From: Aspidapion aeneum
Taxonomy: Eukaryota; Arthropoda; Insecta; Coleoptera; Brentidae
Assembly: GCA_963576565.1 (NCBI GenBank)
Contig: OY755048.1
Coordinates: 4,036,501-4,100,500, forward strand
Length of the DNA stretch: 64,000 nt
Reading direction: 5' to 3'
The notes below the pieces were generated by a model, which did no database searches, was not told the origin of the DNA, and saw only the letters and a list, made by a program, of their open reading frames with translations. A program made the position numbers and the translations under genes. Of this stretch, positions 46,181 through 57,767 are shown piece after piece; positions within the stretch are counted from its first letter, which is position 1, and each line of letters opens with the position of its first letter.

Positions 46181-46813
46181 TTAATTAACAACCTGGTCTG
46201 GTCTTTTCCGCGCACTTTTCTTGTTGTTATTGTTTTTTTTCTTCTTAATATTCTTTTTCGGACTATTCACTAACGATTTCTCACTATTATTTTTTTTGTT
46301 CTTATGATTTTTAAGCGTTAAGTCTCTTTGGCACTCCTCGTTGCTGTCTTTTTCGCACTTTATTCGATTTGGCGTCGATTTATGGTCAACGTCTAAATTA
46401 CTCGTATTAGAACTATGTTTACTATTACTAGGATCAGTTCGTTCGTGTTTATTATTGTGATTATTTTCGTCGCTGTGTTTTCGTTTTTTCTTCTTTTTCT
46501 TTTTCCGTTTTCGACATCTCGGGGGGTCGTTGGGGGTTTGAGGGTGATGGAGCGCGCTAGGCGCGGAACACAGGTGATTATGGTGACGCATGGGATGAAT
46601 TTCGTTTGTTACAGTTCGCGTCAGCACTCGCGCAAACGATGACAGTTTCCCTAATTGCTGTCGCGCCCGAATCACCACTTTTCGCGGTTGCCCCCGTTTG
46701 TTAAGGGCCAAGTAGAATGTCCTTTTGTCATTTGAGTATTTACTTGACGAGTATTTGTTGTAGTTTGTCTCCTCGATCGTCTCGTTCAGGATGCATTCAT
46801 CTCCAAATTCAAT
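46181..46813 (-). CDS. fibroblast growth factor (Branchless-type), 3' coding exon
   Basis: Secreted ligand of FGF receptors acting in tracheal and mesodermal patterning in insects (family knowledge). The exon opens after TTTTTGTTTGCAG with IEFGDECILNETIEETNYNKY, SSSKYSNDKRTFYLALNKRG and QPRKVVIRARQQLGKLSSFA, then RVLTRTV. This is the C-terminal half of the FGF beta-trefoil: the conserved Cys, N-Y-Y-S-S pattern, Y-L-A-L-N-K-x-G-x-P-R hairpin and basic heparin-binding strand are all visible. A 145-residue low-complexity tail rich in Lys, Asn and Ser follows (for example RKRKKKKKKKRKHSDE), as in long insect Branchless proteins. The signal peptide and first trefoil half lie in upstream exons (higher coordinates) that I cannot find in the window, so introns are probably long. 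It ends at TAA 46183-46181, unless a weak donor at CAG/GTTGTT extends it to 39592-39380. Confidence 0.85.
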   Translation of the reverse strand: MEFGDECILNETIEETNYNKYSSSKYSNDKRTFYLALNKRGQPRKVVIRARQQLGKLSSFARVLTRTVTNEIHPMRHHNHLCSAPSALHHPQTPNDPPRCRKRKKKKKKKRKHSDENNHNNKHERTDPSNSKHSSNTSNLDVDHKSTPNRIKCEKDSNEECQRDLTLKNHKNKKNNSEKSLVNSPKKNIKKKKNNNNKKSARKRPDQVVN

Positions 46814-47579
46814 CTGCAAACAAAAAAACTTGATGAGTGAAAAATCCATCTTATAGTGCATTATCGATGATTAAATATTAATTTCAATCATTGGTGTTAA
46901 TTCAATTTAATTTTTTCGACGATTATGGCAAAAAAATAAGAGTTTTGGTATCAGCACAAATTGCTGTAAATTACATGTTATACTTTATTATGTGTCACCA
47001 AAAGCTAGTAAGGTATATTTCAGTTGCGTTTTTATAACAATTTTTGTTGAAATGATAATCTTTTTGTCCCTTCTGTAACATGGATGTTTTTGCCATATTA
47101 CTAACCAAAATTCTATCAAATGTGTTAAAATATGACTAAATTAAGAAAGCTAGTAAGAAACTGAGCAACAAAAAACACACAGGGTAGTAATTTATTATGA
47201 TAACTAGCAACATTTTTCTTAAAAATTAATTTTTGGATTTTTTGGTTAGGTATTTCTAGTATTTCTCCTCACAAATGGTTATAATACACATAATCTGAAA
47301 AACAGTTTATTCTTTTACTTAAGTTGTATTTAAAGCAGAACTTAAACTTAAAAAAAAATGATTTAAAATAACACTTGACAAAAATAACAGGTACAGAAGG
47401 GACATCAACATTACAGATGGGACAGAAAATAAAAACCACATAATTTGTGGTATAGTTTTTGCAAAGTCGCCTGAAATGCTCCTAATACGGGGTTCTATCG
47501 ATTTCATGATATTTTGCGTCAATCTGCCCTTCAAAAGTTATCCAAATTCATATAAAATCTTCCTGGTATAATTTCAACC

Positions 47580-47735
47580 CTACCGACAGAGAAAAGGCGC
47601 GACTCTTTGCGGTCCGAGCACAAAGTATTTGTTTTCTGACCGACCCAGCACAGGTGGATGAACGACACCTGATTGGCAGATTTTGTTGAGATCGCTTTTA
47701 ATTGCTTTCAGGTGTTTGTTTCGGGACCCTTTTAG
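47580..47735 (-). CDS. candidate exon, unrecognised
   Basis: A GC-richer block. After CTCTGCAG the minus frame is open for 51 codons (KGSRNKHLKAIKSDLNKICQ, then HPPVLGRSENKYFVLG) up to TAG at 47582, with a possible donor CG/GTAGGG just before the stop. No family is recognised. It lies upstream of the FGF exon on the same strand, but the residues do not resemble the FGF trefoil. Confidence 0.2.
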   Translation of the reverse strand, partial: LKGSRNKHLKAIKSDLNKICQSGVVHPPVLGRSENKYFVLGPQRVAPFLCR

Positions 47736-48651
47736 TCTGCAGAGTTAGAAAATAAATCAGTGTCGTTTCTGTAGGTGTAGGAATAAAAAGTTTTATTATC
47801 TATTTTTATTTCTTTAGTTTACGCCATAATTAAATGAAATAATTTTCATCTACCGCCGCCCATGTCACTTTATTTAAAGGATATGCCGATGGTCGGCTTT
47901 AACCTTTGTTCAACTGACTTTGCAAAAACTTAAAAAAAACAAAGGTTATAATATATATAACTTTACTTTCTTGTTTCTTATAAATCACAAAAAATGAACC
48001 AGAGTAGGATAAACCTATAGGTATATTACTTTATATACGTCACTTTTGTCAAATTTGAAGGCAACTTCACTTCTCAAAGACATCTGTAACAAAAAAGAAT
48101 ATATTTCTTGTTACCCCATCATTTCTTATTACCCCACGATAGTCAAAACGAAAGCGTAATAAGAAATATTTCTATTCTGAACCACTTGTTTATGACAAGC
48201 AAAATTTAAGTATTAAAACTGCAAAATGAAGTGTCTCCTTCAGACAAAAAAAATATTATCTGAAAAGGTTTGTTTGTCAAAAATATGTTTACAAAAGAGC
48301 ACTAAAGTGCTTAAACTTTTTTAATGTTGCAGTAGAAGAATTGCATCTTGTGTTTTTTTTTCAGATAACAAAATGCAAGAGTAAAGAAAATATTTCCTAT
48401 TACCCCTGTTTCTTATTCCTCCATGTTTCCCTATGTAAAATAAATTGGTTCCGTGCAAAGAAATTAGTTGAATGTTTTTGGTTCCGTGTCTAGCCTATGA
48501 TTTTTAATTTACAAAAACAAATAGTTTACTACCAAACTTACCTACCCTATTTATTTTAAAAAGTTAGGTATTGATAATACATAGTTAGATTTAGGTATAC
48601 CTTGTTTAAAAGTACCTACATTTAGTAGTTAAATATTGGATTATGATAATC

Positions 48652-48775
48652 CAGTAACGCACCCAGGAATATGTCTTGGGGGGGGTCCGAGGCCTCATAA
48701 TGTCGTATTTCATTTTCTATTTTTTCTGTTTATTCATGAAATATGTGGAAAATATATACAAAAATTATAGGCTTG
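48652..48775 (+). repeat. hAT MITE fragment
   Basis: CCAGTAACGCACC, a G-run, CCGAGGCCTCATAATG and TCATGAAATATGTGGAAAAT match the interior of the hAT MITEs at 9757 and 23759. The right end is missing. Confidence 0.5.
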
Positions 48776-48922
48776 TTCTACGTACGTCAAAATTCCAGTT
48801 AACCATCCGTGAGTTTGCGGCGTTCCACGGAAGCCGTTAACAACATGTGAAGTTCAAATGTCAACATTGTCAAATAGCGTTAATCGTCGGCCGTTTTTGG
48901 CACGACCAAAAATTATCTATTA

Positions 48923-49150
48923 GGGAGTTATTGCAATAAAGCCAGATTGTAATAGTGCCAGGCAGTATTTTGACAATTTCCCATTAGAGTATCATCTTTC
49001 AATTTATGGCCTTTGTTTACTATATGAACTGGAATAAATATTACTTTACTTTATTAAAGGACCTATTTTTAAATTCGACTTTGGTATGTCAATTTTGAAA
49101 GATCAACTGTCAGTTTTAAATGCGAAACTGTCAGAATAATGTTTATCACT
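48923..49150. mobile_element. MITE with AGAGAATTA-type ends, copy 2, partial
   Basis: AATAAAGCCAGATTGTAATAG, then GTGCCAGGCAGTATTTTGAC, matches the left end of the family. The right arm is degraded. Confidence 0.55.
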
Positions 49151-49152
49151 AA

Positions 49153-49398
49153 TACAGCCTAAAAAATACTATAAATAAACCTCTACAACTTTGTGATTAT
49201 GAAGTAGTTGATGGTAAGCAATTTATGTACTATTCAGTTCCATTGGCAGTCAATTTGTTAAACGTCGAGCGTGATAGAGACTTAGTACGTAACACAATAC
49301 ACCATGTAACTCCTATTTCAAAATGTGGTTCTGAATCGACTAATTGGCACTTGATACACTTGAAGTTTTTAAATTCAAAAATCATGCATGATTATTGA
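49153..49398 (+). CDS. candidate ORF fragment, unrecognised
   Basis: Open for 81 codons without an early ATG, after a possible acceptor (CACTAATACAG). Residues such as LQLCDYEVVDGKQFMYYSV and RNTIHHVTPISKCGSE look protein-like, with few of the Lys/Asn/Ile runs that AT-rich noise gives. No family is recognised. It may be an exon or a relic of a mobile element. Confidence 0.25.
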   Translation, partial: YSLKNTINKPLQLCDYEVVDGKQFMYYSVPLAVNLLNVERDRDLVRNTIHHVTPISKCGSESTNWHLIHLKFLNSKIMHDY

Positions 49399-49929
49399 AA
49401 TTAACTATTTAAATATGAAAATATACATTTTGTCGATAATAATATATTGAAACAACAAGTATTATCACCTTCTTTATCTGTCTCTTTTAACTAGAAATAC
49501 CGGGTGGGCAAAAAAAAAACCGGACAATTTTTTTTTTCATTTTAACCTTTGAAATAATGAACCGAACCATCGATTTTAATGGGAAAACTGCACTTGGTAG
49601 TGAATTAATCAGAGTTTTGACCAAATATATCTTTTTGTCCGCCATCTCAAAATCCAAGATGGCGGCCGAAATTAAATTGTACCCTTCAACGATGCTCGTT
49701 TACTATTGTGTTACGAACATGTTTTAATGATTTTTTTAAATTAATAAAAAAGCCGCATTCTCGCCACGCACAACAAGGTACAATTCAGAAAAATCGGTTC
49801 AGTGGTTCTAAAAAAAATATTTTTGTTTCCACCATTGTTTGGAATATTATACGATTGTCTTGCCAATCATGTCTGCACTTATTTCCTTATAAATTCATTA
49901 CTACTGAACCAATTTTAATGAAATGACTT

Positions 49930-51216
49930 TAAATACAACACCATTGTAAAAAGTATTATTACATACGGCTCAGAAGTATGGCCAATCAAGGATAGAACAG
50001 AAAAAATGCTTTCCGCTACGGAGATGGACTATTGGAGAAGAGCAGCAGGGAAATCAAAAAGAGAAAGAGTTACAAATCAAAGAATAAGAGAAATTATGAC
50101 AGTGGGTGAACGTACTTTAGTGGATGATATAAGAACAAAACAACTAGTGTGGTACGGACATTGTCTACTTCAAGCCCAGTTAAAATTGGTTTGCATAGCG
50201 GACTGTAAATCTAAATTAGAATTTTATATTTTATTTTATTTTTTTTTAGAATTGTTATGGATTATGTTTATTTGAATTTTACAAGCATTTAAGTTGGCCG
50301 ATAATATCAAGTTGAAAGGGTGGAAATTTCCCTAAATAAAAATATATGATTACTAAAACCAGCTCCGCTCAAGCTTAGCACTAAATTTATGCACTAAGAA
50401 ATTATTATTGTTAATATAATTTTATAAGCGAATTTCGACACTAAAAAATATGATCACTTACTGCTGTGCTATCTTCATTCCAGAACCTGAAAGGCCTTTC
50501 AGATGGGTTGAATCCATGTGTCCAGCTTCTATTCCAGTAATATTGAGCACACGCGTAATCGCGCTAATACAAAAGTGAAAATTTTATTATGTCTTTGGTT
50601 TTAATATTAAATATATTAATATTGATCATAGCCGAAGACCGTGTAGGCAGAATTCGTTTTTACGTATTTCTTATCAGCATTGTTTATTTTTAAATCGTTC
50701 GGTTGTCCGTGTGAGGCTCGAAAGCAACTGATCAGTTCTGACTTTTAGCGGGGCGTTAAAATGAGTTTCACTGGTGTATTTTTATTTAATTTAAAAGTAG
50801 AAAAATGGATTTAAGATTTTATTCTTAATTATAATTATTTTAACAACTAATTAACCATTTAATTATGATTGATTAGAGTAACTTATAGGAAGCCCAATTA
50901 TGGCCTAATTAATTCAAAAGGCCGTATTTAAAAATATAGTAAAAACAAAAAAATGCTTAAAAAATAAAATTAAACAAAATAAATTATTTTTTAAATAAAT
51001 AATAACCCGGAATGAACAGACACGTACAAAGAATGAATGATGAAAGACAAACAAATACTACAATGGAAACCAACTGGCCGAAGAAAACGAGGACGGCCAA
51101 GGAGAAGCTGGAGAGAAGGAATAGACAGTGAAATAAGAATAAGAGGCCTAGATGATGAATTATGGGCAAACAGAAACGAGTGGAGATTGGGTAACGGAAG
51201 ACGTAGAACGTTGTGA
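49930..51216 (+). pseudogene. RTE-like LINE 3' fragment split by a solo LTR
   Basis: The frame reads YNTIVKSIITYGSEVWPIKD, MDYWRRAAGKSKRERVTNQR, then TKQLVWYGH up to 50161. It resumes after the LTR as VQRMNDERQTKILQWKPTGR, RRKRGRPRRSW and RRTL, with TGA at 51214-51216. This is the C-terminal region of RTE-like reverse transcriptases, related to but distinct from 10782-13262. The 5' part is absent. Confidence 0.8.
50162..51018 (-). mobile_element. solo LTR, copy 2
   Basis: Inverse copy of the LTR at 20930-21748, here 857 bp, with TG...CA ends. Target duplication GACAT (50157-50161) against GACAC (51019-51023) differs at one base. Its removal rejoins the LINE reading frame exactly at WYGH-VQRM. 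Confidence 0.85.
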
Positions 51217-52585
51217 AACCGATAAATATATATTTTAAAGATCATGATCAAAATTTATCGCCATCTTAAATTTTAAGATGGCCTTCAGAATCATACTTGA
51301 TTGTTCAAAATGGCGTGTTTATTCTTATTTTCTGAAAATGTTTTATTTTTTATTTTAATTTATAGAAAAGCGCAACTTTTTTTTCGCACAACGAGGTACA
51401 AGTTAGTAAAATCGGCGTGGTAGTTCTCAAAAAAATCTGTTTTTGTTTTAACCATTGTTTTACAGATTATACGATTGCATTGCCAATCCTGTCTGAATTT
51501 ATTTCTTTACAAACTCATTATTACTGAACCGATCTTAGTGAAATAAAAAAATAACAGGGTGAGAATTGATTGTTCTTTAAAGATTATAATCGAAATTTGC
51601 CGCCATCTTAAAAGTTAAGATGTCGGACAGAATCATACTTGACCCTTCAAAGAGGCAACTTTATTCTTATTTTCCGAAAATGTCTTTTTTTCAATTTTAA
51701 GAGAAGCACTACTTTTCTTCCGCTTAACAAGGTACAAAACACTAAAATCGGTGAAGTGGTTCTTACAAAATCTGATTATGTTTTCAGTATTGTTTTACAA
51801 ATTATACGATTGCATTGCATCAAGTATGATTCTGTCCGACATCTTAAATTCTAAGATGGCGGAAGATTATTTTGATTACAGTTACAGTATTTAAAGAGCA
51901 ATCAATTCTCACCATGATTTTTTTATTTCACTAAAATCGCTTTAGTAATAATGAATTTATACGGAAATGAATGCAGACAGGATTGGCAATGTAATCGTAT
52001 ATTTACTTATTTGTATCTCGTTGTGTAGGGAAAAAGTAGTGGTTTTCTATAAATTAAAAAAAAAACTATAAAGTTTTCGAAAAATAAGAATAAACACGCC
52101 ATTTTAAAGAACCAAGTATGATTCTGTCCACCATCTTAACTTTTAAGATGGTGATTTTTAAAAACAAATCGATTCTAACCAGGATGTTTTTTATTTCATC
52201 AAAATCGGTTCAGTTGTAATGAATTTATAAGGAAATAAATGCAGACATGATTGGCAAGGCAATCGTATAATATAATATATTTTTTTAGAACTACTGAACC
52301 GATTTTGCTGATTTTTATCTTGTTGGGTGTGCCAAGAACGTAGCTTTTTTACTAATTTAAAAAAATAATAAAAACATGTCAAAACAAGAATAAACGAGCA
52401 TCTTTAAAGGTACATTTTAATTTATTCCGCCATCTTGGATTTTGAGATGGCGGACAAAAAAATGTATTTAGTTAAAACTCTGGTTAAATCTCTACCAACT
52501 GCAGTTTATTCCATTAAAATCGATTGTATAGTTCAAAAGTTATAATGAAAAAAAAATTGTCCGGTTTGTTTTGGCCCACCCGGTA

Positions 52586-53976
52586 CACTTCGATTTAATA
52601 GTTACCTGTCTATTACCTATAGCAATGAATACACAACTCTATAGTTGTATTCATTGTCTATAGATAGCTGTGAAGTTGATAGAATATATGCAACATCAAT
52701 ATGTTAAAGCTGTTGGTGGAGAACTACCATTTATCTACCTCACTAAAACTTGATCGAAAATAGAAAATAAATATATAGAAGCTAGGCTCTTCTGTTAGAG
52801 AATCAAGTTTGTTTAACGTTTGTTTTTAATGGTTATATTTTTTTTCATTGACAAATGGTTGACAAAGTAGATGTTATTGTCATATACGTAATATTCCAAT
52901 ACTCCCTGTTACCTATTTACACAATGGTTGGCGTTTGATGCAAACATTCATAAATAAAGGTACGAAAAATGCACAGATACCAAATTTACATAAATAGAGT
53001 TTTTGTCAACTGTACGCCGATGATTTGACGTAACGAATACAAGAATAAAATAATATTCATGCGTAAAAGTATAACCAATCAGGACTGCAAAGAGGATAGA
53101 CTTATACCTATTGATATTGCTATTTCAAATATGTTTGCATTCTGCATCGTAAGGTACCGTAGGTATTGCAATAGTACGTACTGTATGGAAATAATATGCA
53201 TATGTCTTTGAAAGCAACCAATCTGGCCTTTTTAGCTTAAAGACCCCATGTTTGCATCATGAATGGGCAGTTTCCGTGGGTATTGGAATATTATGTATAT
53301 GGTTATTGCCGACTAAAAGCCAATTGGGTTCAATACCATGTTGTGATTCTTTTAACCTGCAGTTGCAGTACAAACTTTCTTCGAATACTCAAACACTAAC
53401 CGCTGTATAAATAATTATTCATATGAAGTTTTCATTTGAAGGCCTACTCGAACCAAACAAAAAGAAATAATCTTCTTAGGGACCCGAGAAATGTCCGAAC
53501 CTATTCGAGATTACAATGTTAAAGAGTTTGTCGACAGATTTTCTTTATCTTGTATATTTAGTGATTTTCGTCTAAAAGACTTCTAAAACTATTATTTATT
53601 GGCTAATTAACATTTTTTAAGTCACCATGTAGGCAGTTAGTTTAATAACAAGTCCCACAAAGAAAAAGGTACGAAATCCAGAGCGTAGACACCCCTAATC
53701 CTACCAATTTTGGGACGCTAAAACCGAATTTCTCAAAAAAAAAAATACGTTTTCATTATCCTAAATGGTAAAATTTCGTCTTTGATAAAATATTAAAAAC
53801 TAAGGAATATAATTATTAAAGGTAGAGAGTATCTACCATTTAGGTCGGCTAAACTAAAACATGATAATTATAAATAATTTTATGCATTCATTCACCTCCT
53901 AATCCTCCTTTGGTGGAGGTTAAAACTTTAATTTTTATAAACCTTATTTAAACTTTTGTTAAGTTTATTAAACAGT
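52586..53976. other. intergenic stretch, no gene supported
   Basis: AT-rich, with degenerate short repeats (for example GTAGGTATTGCAATAGTACG and GTGGGTATTGGAATATTATG). No ORF worth reporting. Confidence 0.5.
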
Positions 53977-54255
53977 AGAGAATTAATGAAATACAGCCAA
54001 GCTATAATTGTGCCAGGCACTATTTTGACACATTCAGATTGAAAACTGACAGTTAATCCTTCAAAATTGACATACCAAAGTCGAATTTAAAACTTTCGTC
54101 GTTTATTTTCAATTAATAAAAGAAGGCACTATTTATTCCGGTTCATATAGTAAACAAAGGCCGTGTGTTGAAAGATCACAGCTGATATTACAACGTGAAG
54201 GTGTCAAAATTGTGCCTGGCACTATTATAGCCTGGCTTTATTTCAATAATTTTCT
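53977..54255. mobile_element. MITE with AGAGAATTA ends, copy 3
   Basis: The best-preserved copy: AGAGAATTAATGAAATACAG at the left and the inverse CTGGCTTTATTTCAATAATT at the right, with GTGCCAGGCAC...TTTTGACA and its inverse inside. Non-coding. Confidence 0.75.
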
Positions 54256-54642
54256 ATTATTAGGTGCTTCGTCCCGGCGTTTAGTTTTAAGATATAAAAT
54301 TTAGAGACATTTATCTAAATTAGAATGCTTTTTATTTTCTTTTTTTTGCTAGAGTTATGCTAAAACTTTATACTTAAAGTTACTTTTATTTCTTGGTTTA
54401 ACCTAATTTAGTTACTAAGATATGCCTTGCCTACAAAAAGGGTAAAAATTTGAATTTGTGCGGTGAATTATATGCTCAAGAATGCATTGACTTTACTTTA
54501 TTATTTTTGCTTTTTTTCTACCTTGAGTATATCCATTTTCCATCCTTTTTTAATTTAAGTTTTCCCTAATTCTACACATACCTTTACTGCTATATTGCTG
54601 CACATAGCAGTGCTCCAAAGTCCGTCTTGCTATACGGAGCTC

Positions 54643-54839
54643 ATGCGAATATTTGGGGTACTCTCCATACCAGTGATATATATTGATCGCCAAGTGAAAT
54701 CACATGCGTGTTTTTTAAGACCGCGGTCGTGTATAAACATTTTATGGATTGCTTTGATGTGCTACTGCTACTACTTTGATTGGAATTATTTGGATTCGAC
54801 TGTGCAGTTGTCCATGTACCAAGTTCCTTTCATCCAAGG
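54643..54839 (+). CDS. candidate first coding exon with a signal-anchor-like helix
   Basis: ATG at 54643 opens a frame to a strong donor (CAAGG/GTAAGT). The peptide has a basic segment (RQVKSHACFLRPRSC) followed by a hydrophobic helix INILWIALMCYCYYF and then WNYLDSTVQLSMYQVPF, the layout of a type II Golgi membrane protein or uncleaved signal. The frame is also open upstream to 54595. No family is recognised, and no following exon is visible before the window end. Confidence 0.3.
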
Positions 54840-54841
54840 GT

Positions 54842-56525
54842 AAGTCAAAGTGTTTTTGAGCTGCGTTTCTTTACATTTTTTACTTATTCCCTATGCTACT
54901 ATTCCTAACTAAGAACACAAAAGTGTAACCTAAGAGTGGGAACTATTGGACTGGAGATCCCTATTGCTACAGTTCGGTTGGTTTGTTGACTTTTTCATGC
55001 GAAAGACGTCTCGACCGACCATTAGGTATATTTCTATTCGCTAAACCCAACCAGAATGATAAAAACTGTTTCGATTCACTCAGTTATCCTCTAAGTCGCT
55101 AGGGCGAACCGAACCCCTCTTTCCCCCCTGGAAGGGGAAGGCGTAAGAGTTAAAATTAAATTTTGCATAGAAATTACGACAACTGAACTTCTATACGAAT
55201 TTCAATTTAACCTCTGCTTCGGGTATAACTGAGTAAATAAAAAATATTTTTATCATCCTGTTGGATTTAGTACCGACCATAATAAACTTTTCATGTCCAT
55301 AAAAAGTTTTAACGGACCAAAAAACTTAAGAATTTTGAATTTTCATGATAAATCAAATTTTACCCGGGGTGAGAGGGGTATTTTTTTGTAAAATTTGGTT
55401 TTAGCAGGATGATGGGGGTCTACACTTCGGTTTCGTACTTTATTTATTTTTTTTGTAGATCTGTGTAATAGATATTAATTTTAATTTTTTATTATATTTT
55501 TTTTTGCAGCTACCCTTTTAATTTTTTTTAAGAGCGGAGTCACTACACTTATTTATATAACCTTTTCTAAAGGACAATGCAGGCTTTAGGATTTTATTTA
55601 GTGGCCTTAGGTGAACAGGGCTACAGGTACATCTTAAATCTGCCCATGCGTACTTACGTACAGGGAAGGATAATGTAATGTTATTGCATACAATTTGTCA
55701 TTTGATTGCTGGCGTGTAGTACTGAGAGTACTTGTAGTACCCTATGAATCGTGCGCTATCTGATTCCGATCGTAGACCGCGATACACAGAAGGGTGCTAA
55801 ATAAAGTAAGTACGACGTCGCGTCGGTGCTGTGTTGTTTGATTTTTTCTTTCACTTTTTGCGATAGGGTTTTGTTTTATTTGCATTGTAGTAGCTACAGG
55901 TAGGCAAGGGAAATCAAATGGTTTTAGGATTAAATAATGTTTAACATAGCTATATACCATAAGATTTTTTTTCAAAGTGACTGGCAAGTTTTAAAATTGT
56001 TACCTATAGTTTTATCATAGTTCCTATCAGTCTTTCAAAGCTCACGTCTCTAGCGTTTCTGGAAGTGGGCAATGTTACTTTTATATAACGTTTCATGTAT
56101 AGGGGAGGGGAGTTAATTAGAATTTTGGGGTATTTTTTGGAATTTTTTCCAAGGATTTGGTCATAATTTCTATCAGTCTGCCAAATTTCAGCTTTGTAAC
56201 ACTATACATGAGTGAGTGAGTGAGTGCCAATTTCGACGTTTTTTGAAATTTCGCAACTACTTTATGGAATTCCATGAAACTTGGAGGATTGTTAACTATG
56301 AAGATCTACGACTGCGCGAAGTTTGAGTTTCGTAGCTCATTCCCAAGTAGAGTTTTAGATAGGTCAAATATGGAAATGTTTCAAGAAAAGATGGTACAGC
56401 AGTTTACGGCGCAAACTTGGCCGGGCACTGCCGTGCCATCAGATAGTATGTTTTGATACAGTTTGAAGAGTTATTTTGGCGTGTTAAGATTTTATCTTTC
56501 CTCTATGTTCTATATATCCAACACT
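54842..56525. other. intergenic stretch, no gene supported
   Basis: Contains low-complexity tracts and a (GAGT)n run near 56212. The ORF at 56274-56456 begins in a CATGAAACTTGGAGGAT context reminiscent of DINE-like cores and has no recognised domain. Confidence 0.4.
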
Positions 56526-56650
56526 ATAATAATATAGAACAGCTCAAGTATCCTTGCCCTATTTAGTTTGTAACGAATCCAACGATTGAGTTGTCTCTTA
56601 CCTGTTGGTTAGAACCAAATTTTTATTTTAAGTTACCAAGAGTCAGCAGC
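56526..56650. repeat. left copy of a 120-bp inverted repeat pair
   Basis: AGAACAGCTCAAGTATCCTT...GAGTCAGCAGC is mirrored at 59578-59700. The two enclose about 3 kb and may be the termini of a larger element. The Helentron-like copy 9 is inserted directly at its inner edge. Confidence 0.55.
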
Positions 56651-56653
56651 TAT

Positions 56654-56792
56654 TAGCTCACACATATACTATACTATAGTAGTGTGAGCTATGGTGATCC
56701 TAATTTTTTTGAGAAAAAAAAAGTTGCTCCGATTTCAAAAATTTTTATATATCTTTGCGTTTCAGATAATTTTGAAACTTTTTTGTTGCGCC

Positions 56793-56826
<34 letters not shown>

Positions 56827-57422
56827 ATGTCTGTCTGTCTCTCTGTCTGTATGTCTGTATGTCTGTCTGTAACGACCAACGCGCATAACCCAAAAACCGC
56901 TGGGCCGATTTTAATGAAATTTGGTACCAAGGCTGGGTCTTGGGTCGAGATGGTCCCATTTAAAAATGAACAAAATCCACCGAACACAAACTAAATAAAA
57001 GGGTGGGGGTAGATTTCAAAAATTAGAGTTTATGTGAAAATATGGTGTGTGTGATATCAAACGAAAGGTAATTGAGTCTGAAGTTAAATAAAATACATTT
57101 TAATTTATTTAAAAAAAAGGGTGGGGGTATATTTTAAAAATTAGAGTTTAAGTGAAAATATGGCGTGTGTGATATCAAACGAAAGGTAATTGAGTCCGGA
57201 GTTTAACAAAATACATTTTAGTTTTTGTTTTCTTTAAGGGTGGGGGTAGATTTCGAAAATTTAAGTTAAAGTCAAAACATGGCTTGTGTGGTATCAAACA
57301 AAAGGTAATTTAGTCTGGAGTTGAATAAAATATATTTCAGTTTTTAGTTATATTAGCTCACACGTACACTATAACTATAGTACCTAGTGTGAGCTTAGGT
57401 GCCCATAGATTGGCAGAGTATT
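56654..57422 (+). mobile_element. Helentron/DINE-1-like element, copy 9
   Basis: Full-length forward copy with one of the two longest GTCT tracts of the family, and both end hairpins. Confidence 0.85.
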
Positions 57423-57767
57423 TATACTCGTATACTAACGGACGTGACATTTGCACTAAAAAAGATATGAAGTGCGAATAGGTATAGTTTCTGAAAGAGA
57501 TATTTTGGCGTATGTTACATTTGGAGATCAGTCCATACAGTAGCAGTTCCCAGATGTAAAATAAAATAAATATTTGCTTTAATTTAATTAAGAAGTAAAA
57601 AATAATTTGGCAGATTTTGCAATATTCTAACAATAAAGTTAATGGCACATTATATATTTTTATAAAATCGTGGCGATGCACAGAGGGGCAAAATCAAGAA
57701 AACATGCGATTTAGTGCATAACTCATTTACCTAATATGGGAGATATTTTTACTGAAAACTATTTATT

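Larger units (their letters stand above)
49500..52583. mobile_element. CCGGGTGGGC-ended element, copy B, with nested LINE and solo LTR
   Basis: Starts CCGGGTGGGCAAAAAAAAAA and ends with the inverse TTGTCCGGTTTGTTTTGGCCC plus ACCCGG, flanked by TA at 49498-49499 and 52584-52585, consistent with a Tc1/mariner-type target. The interior carries many AAGATGGCGGACAGAATCAT-type motifs in both orientations. Without the nested LINE and LTR it is about 1.8 kb. No transposase. Confidence 0.75.

Noticed and set aside
46415..46642. Hydrophobic plus-strand ORF resembling a membrane segment
   Set aside because: Antisense of the Lys-rich FGF tail, so the apparent Phe/Leu run is the reverse of AAR/AAY codons.
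54620..54840. Minus-strand reading of this block as a missing first-half FGF exon
   Set aside because: The only long minus frame (NLVHGQLHSRIQIIPIKVV) lacks the FGF trefoil pattern and runs into a stop. The plus-strand frame with a strong donor fits better.
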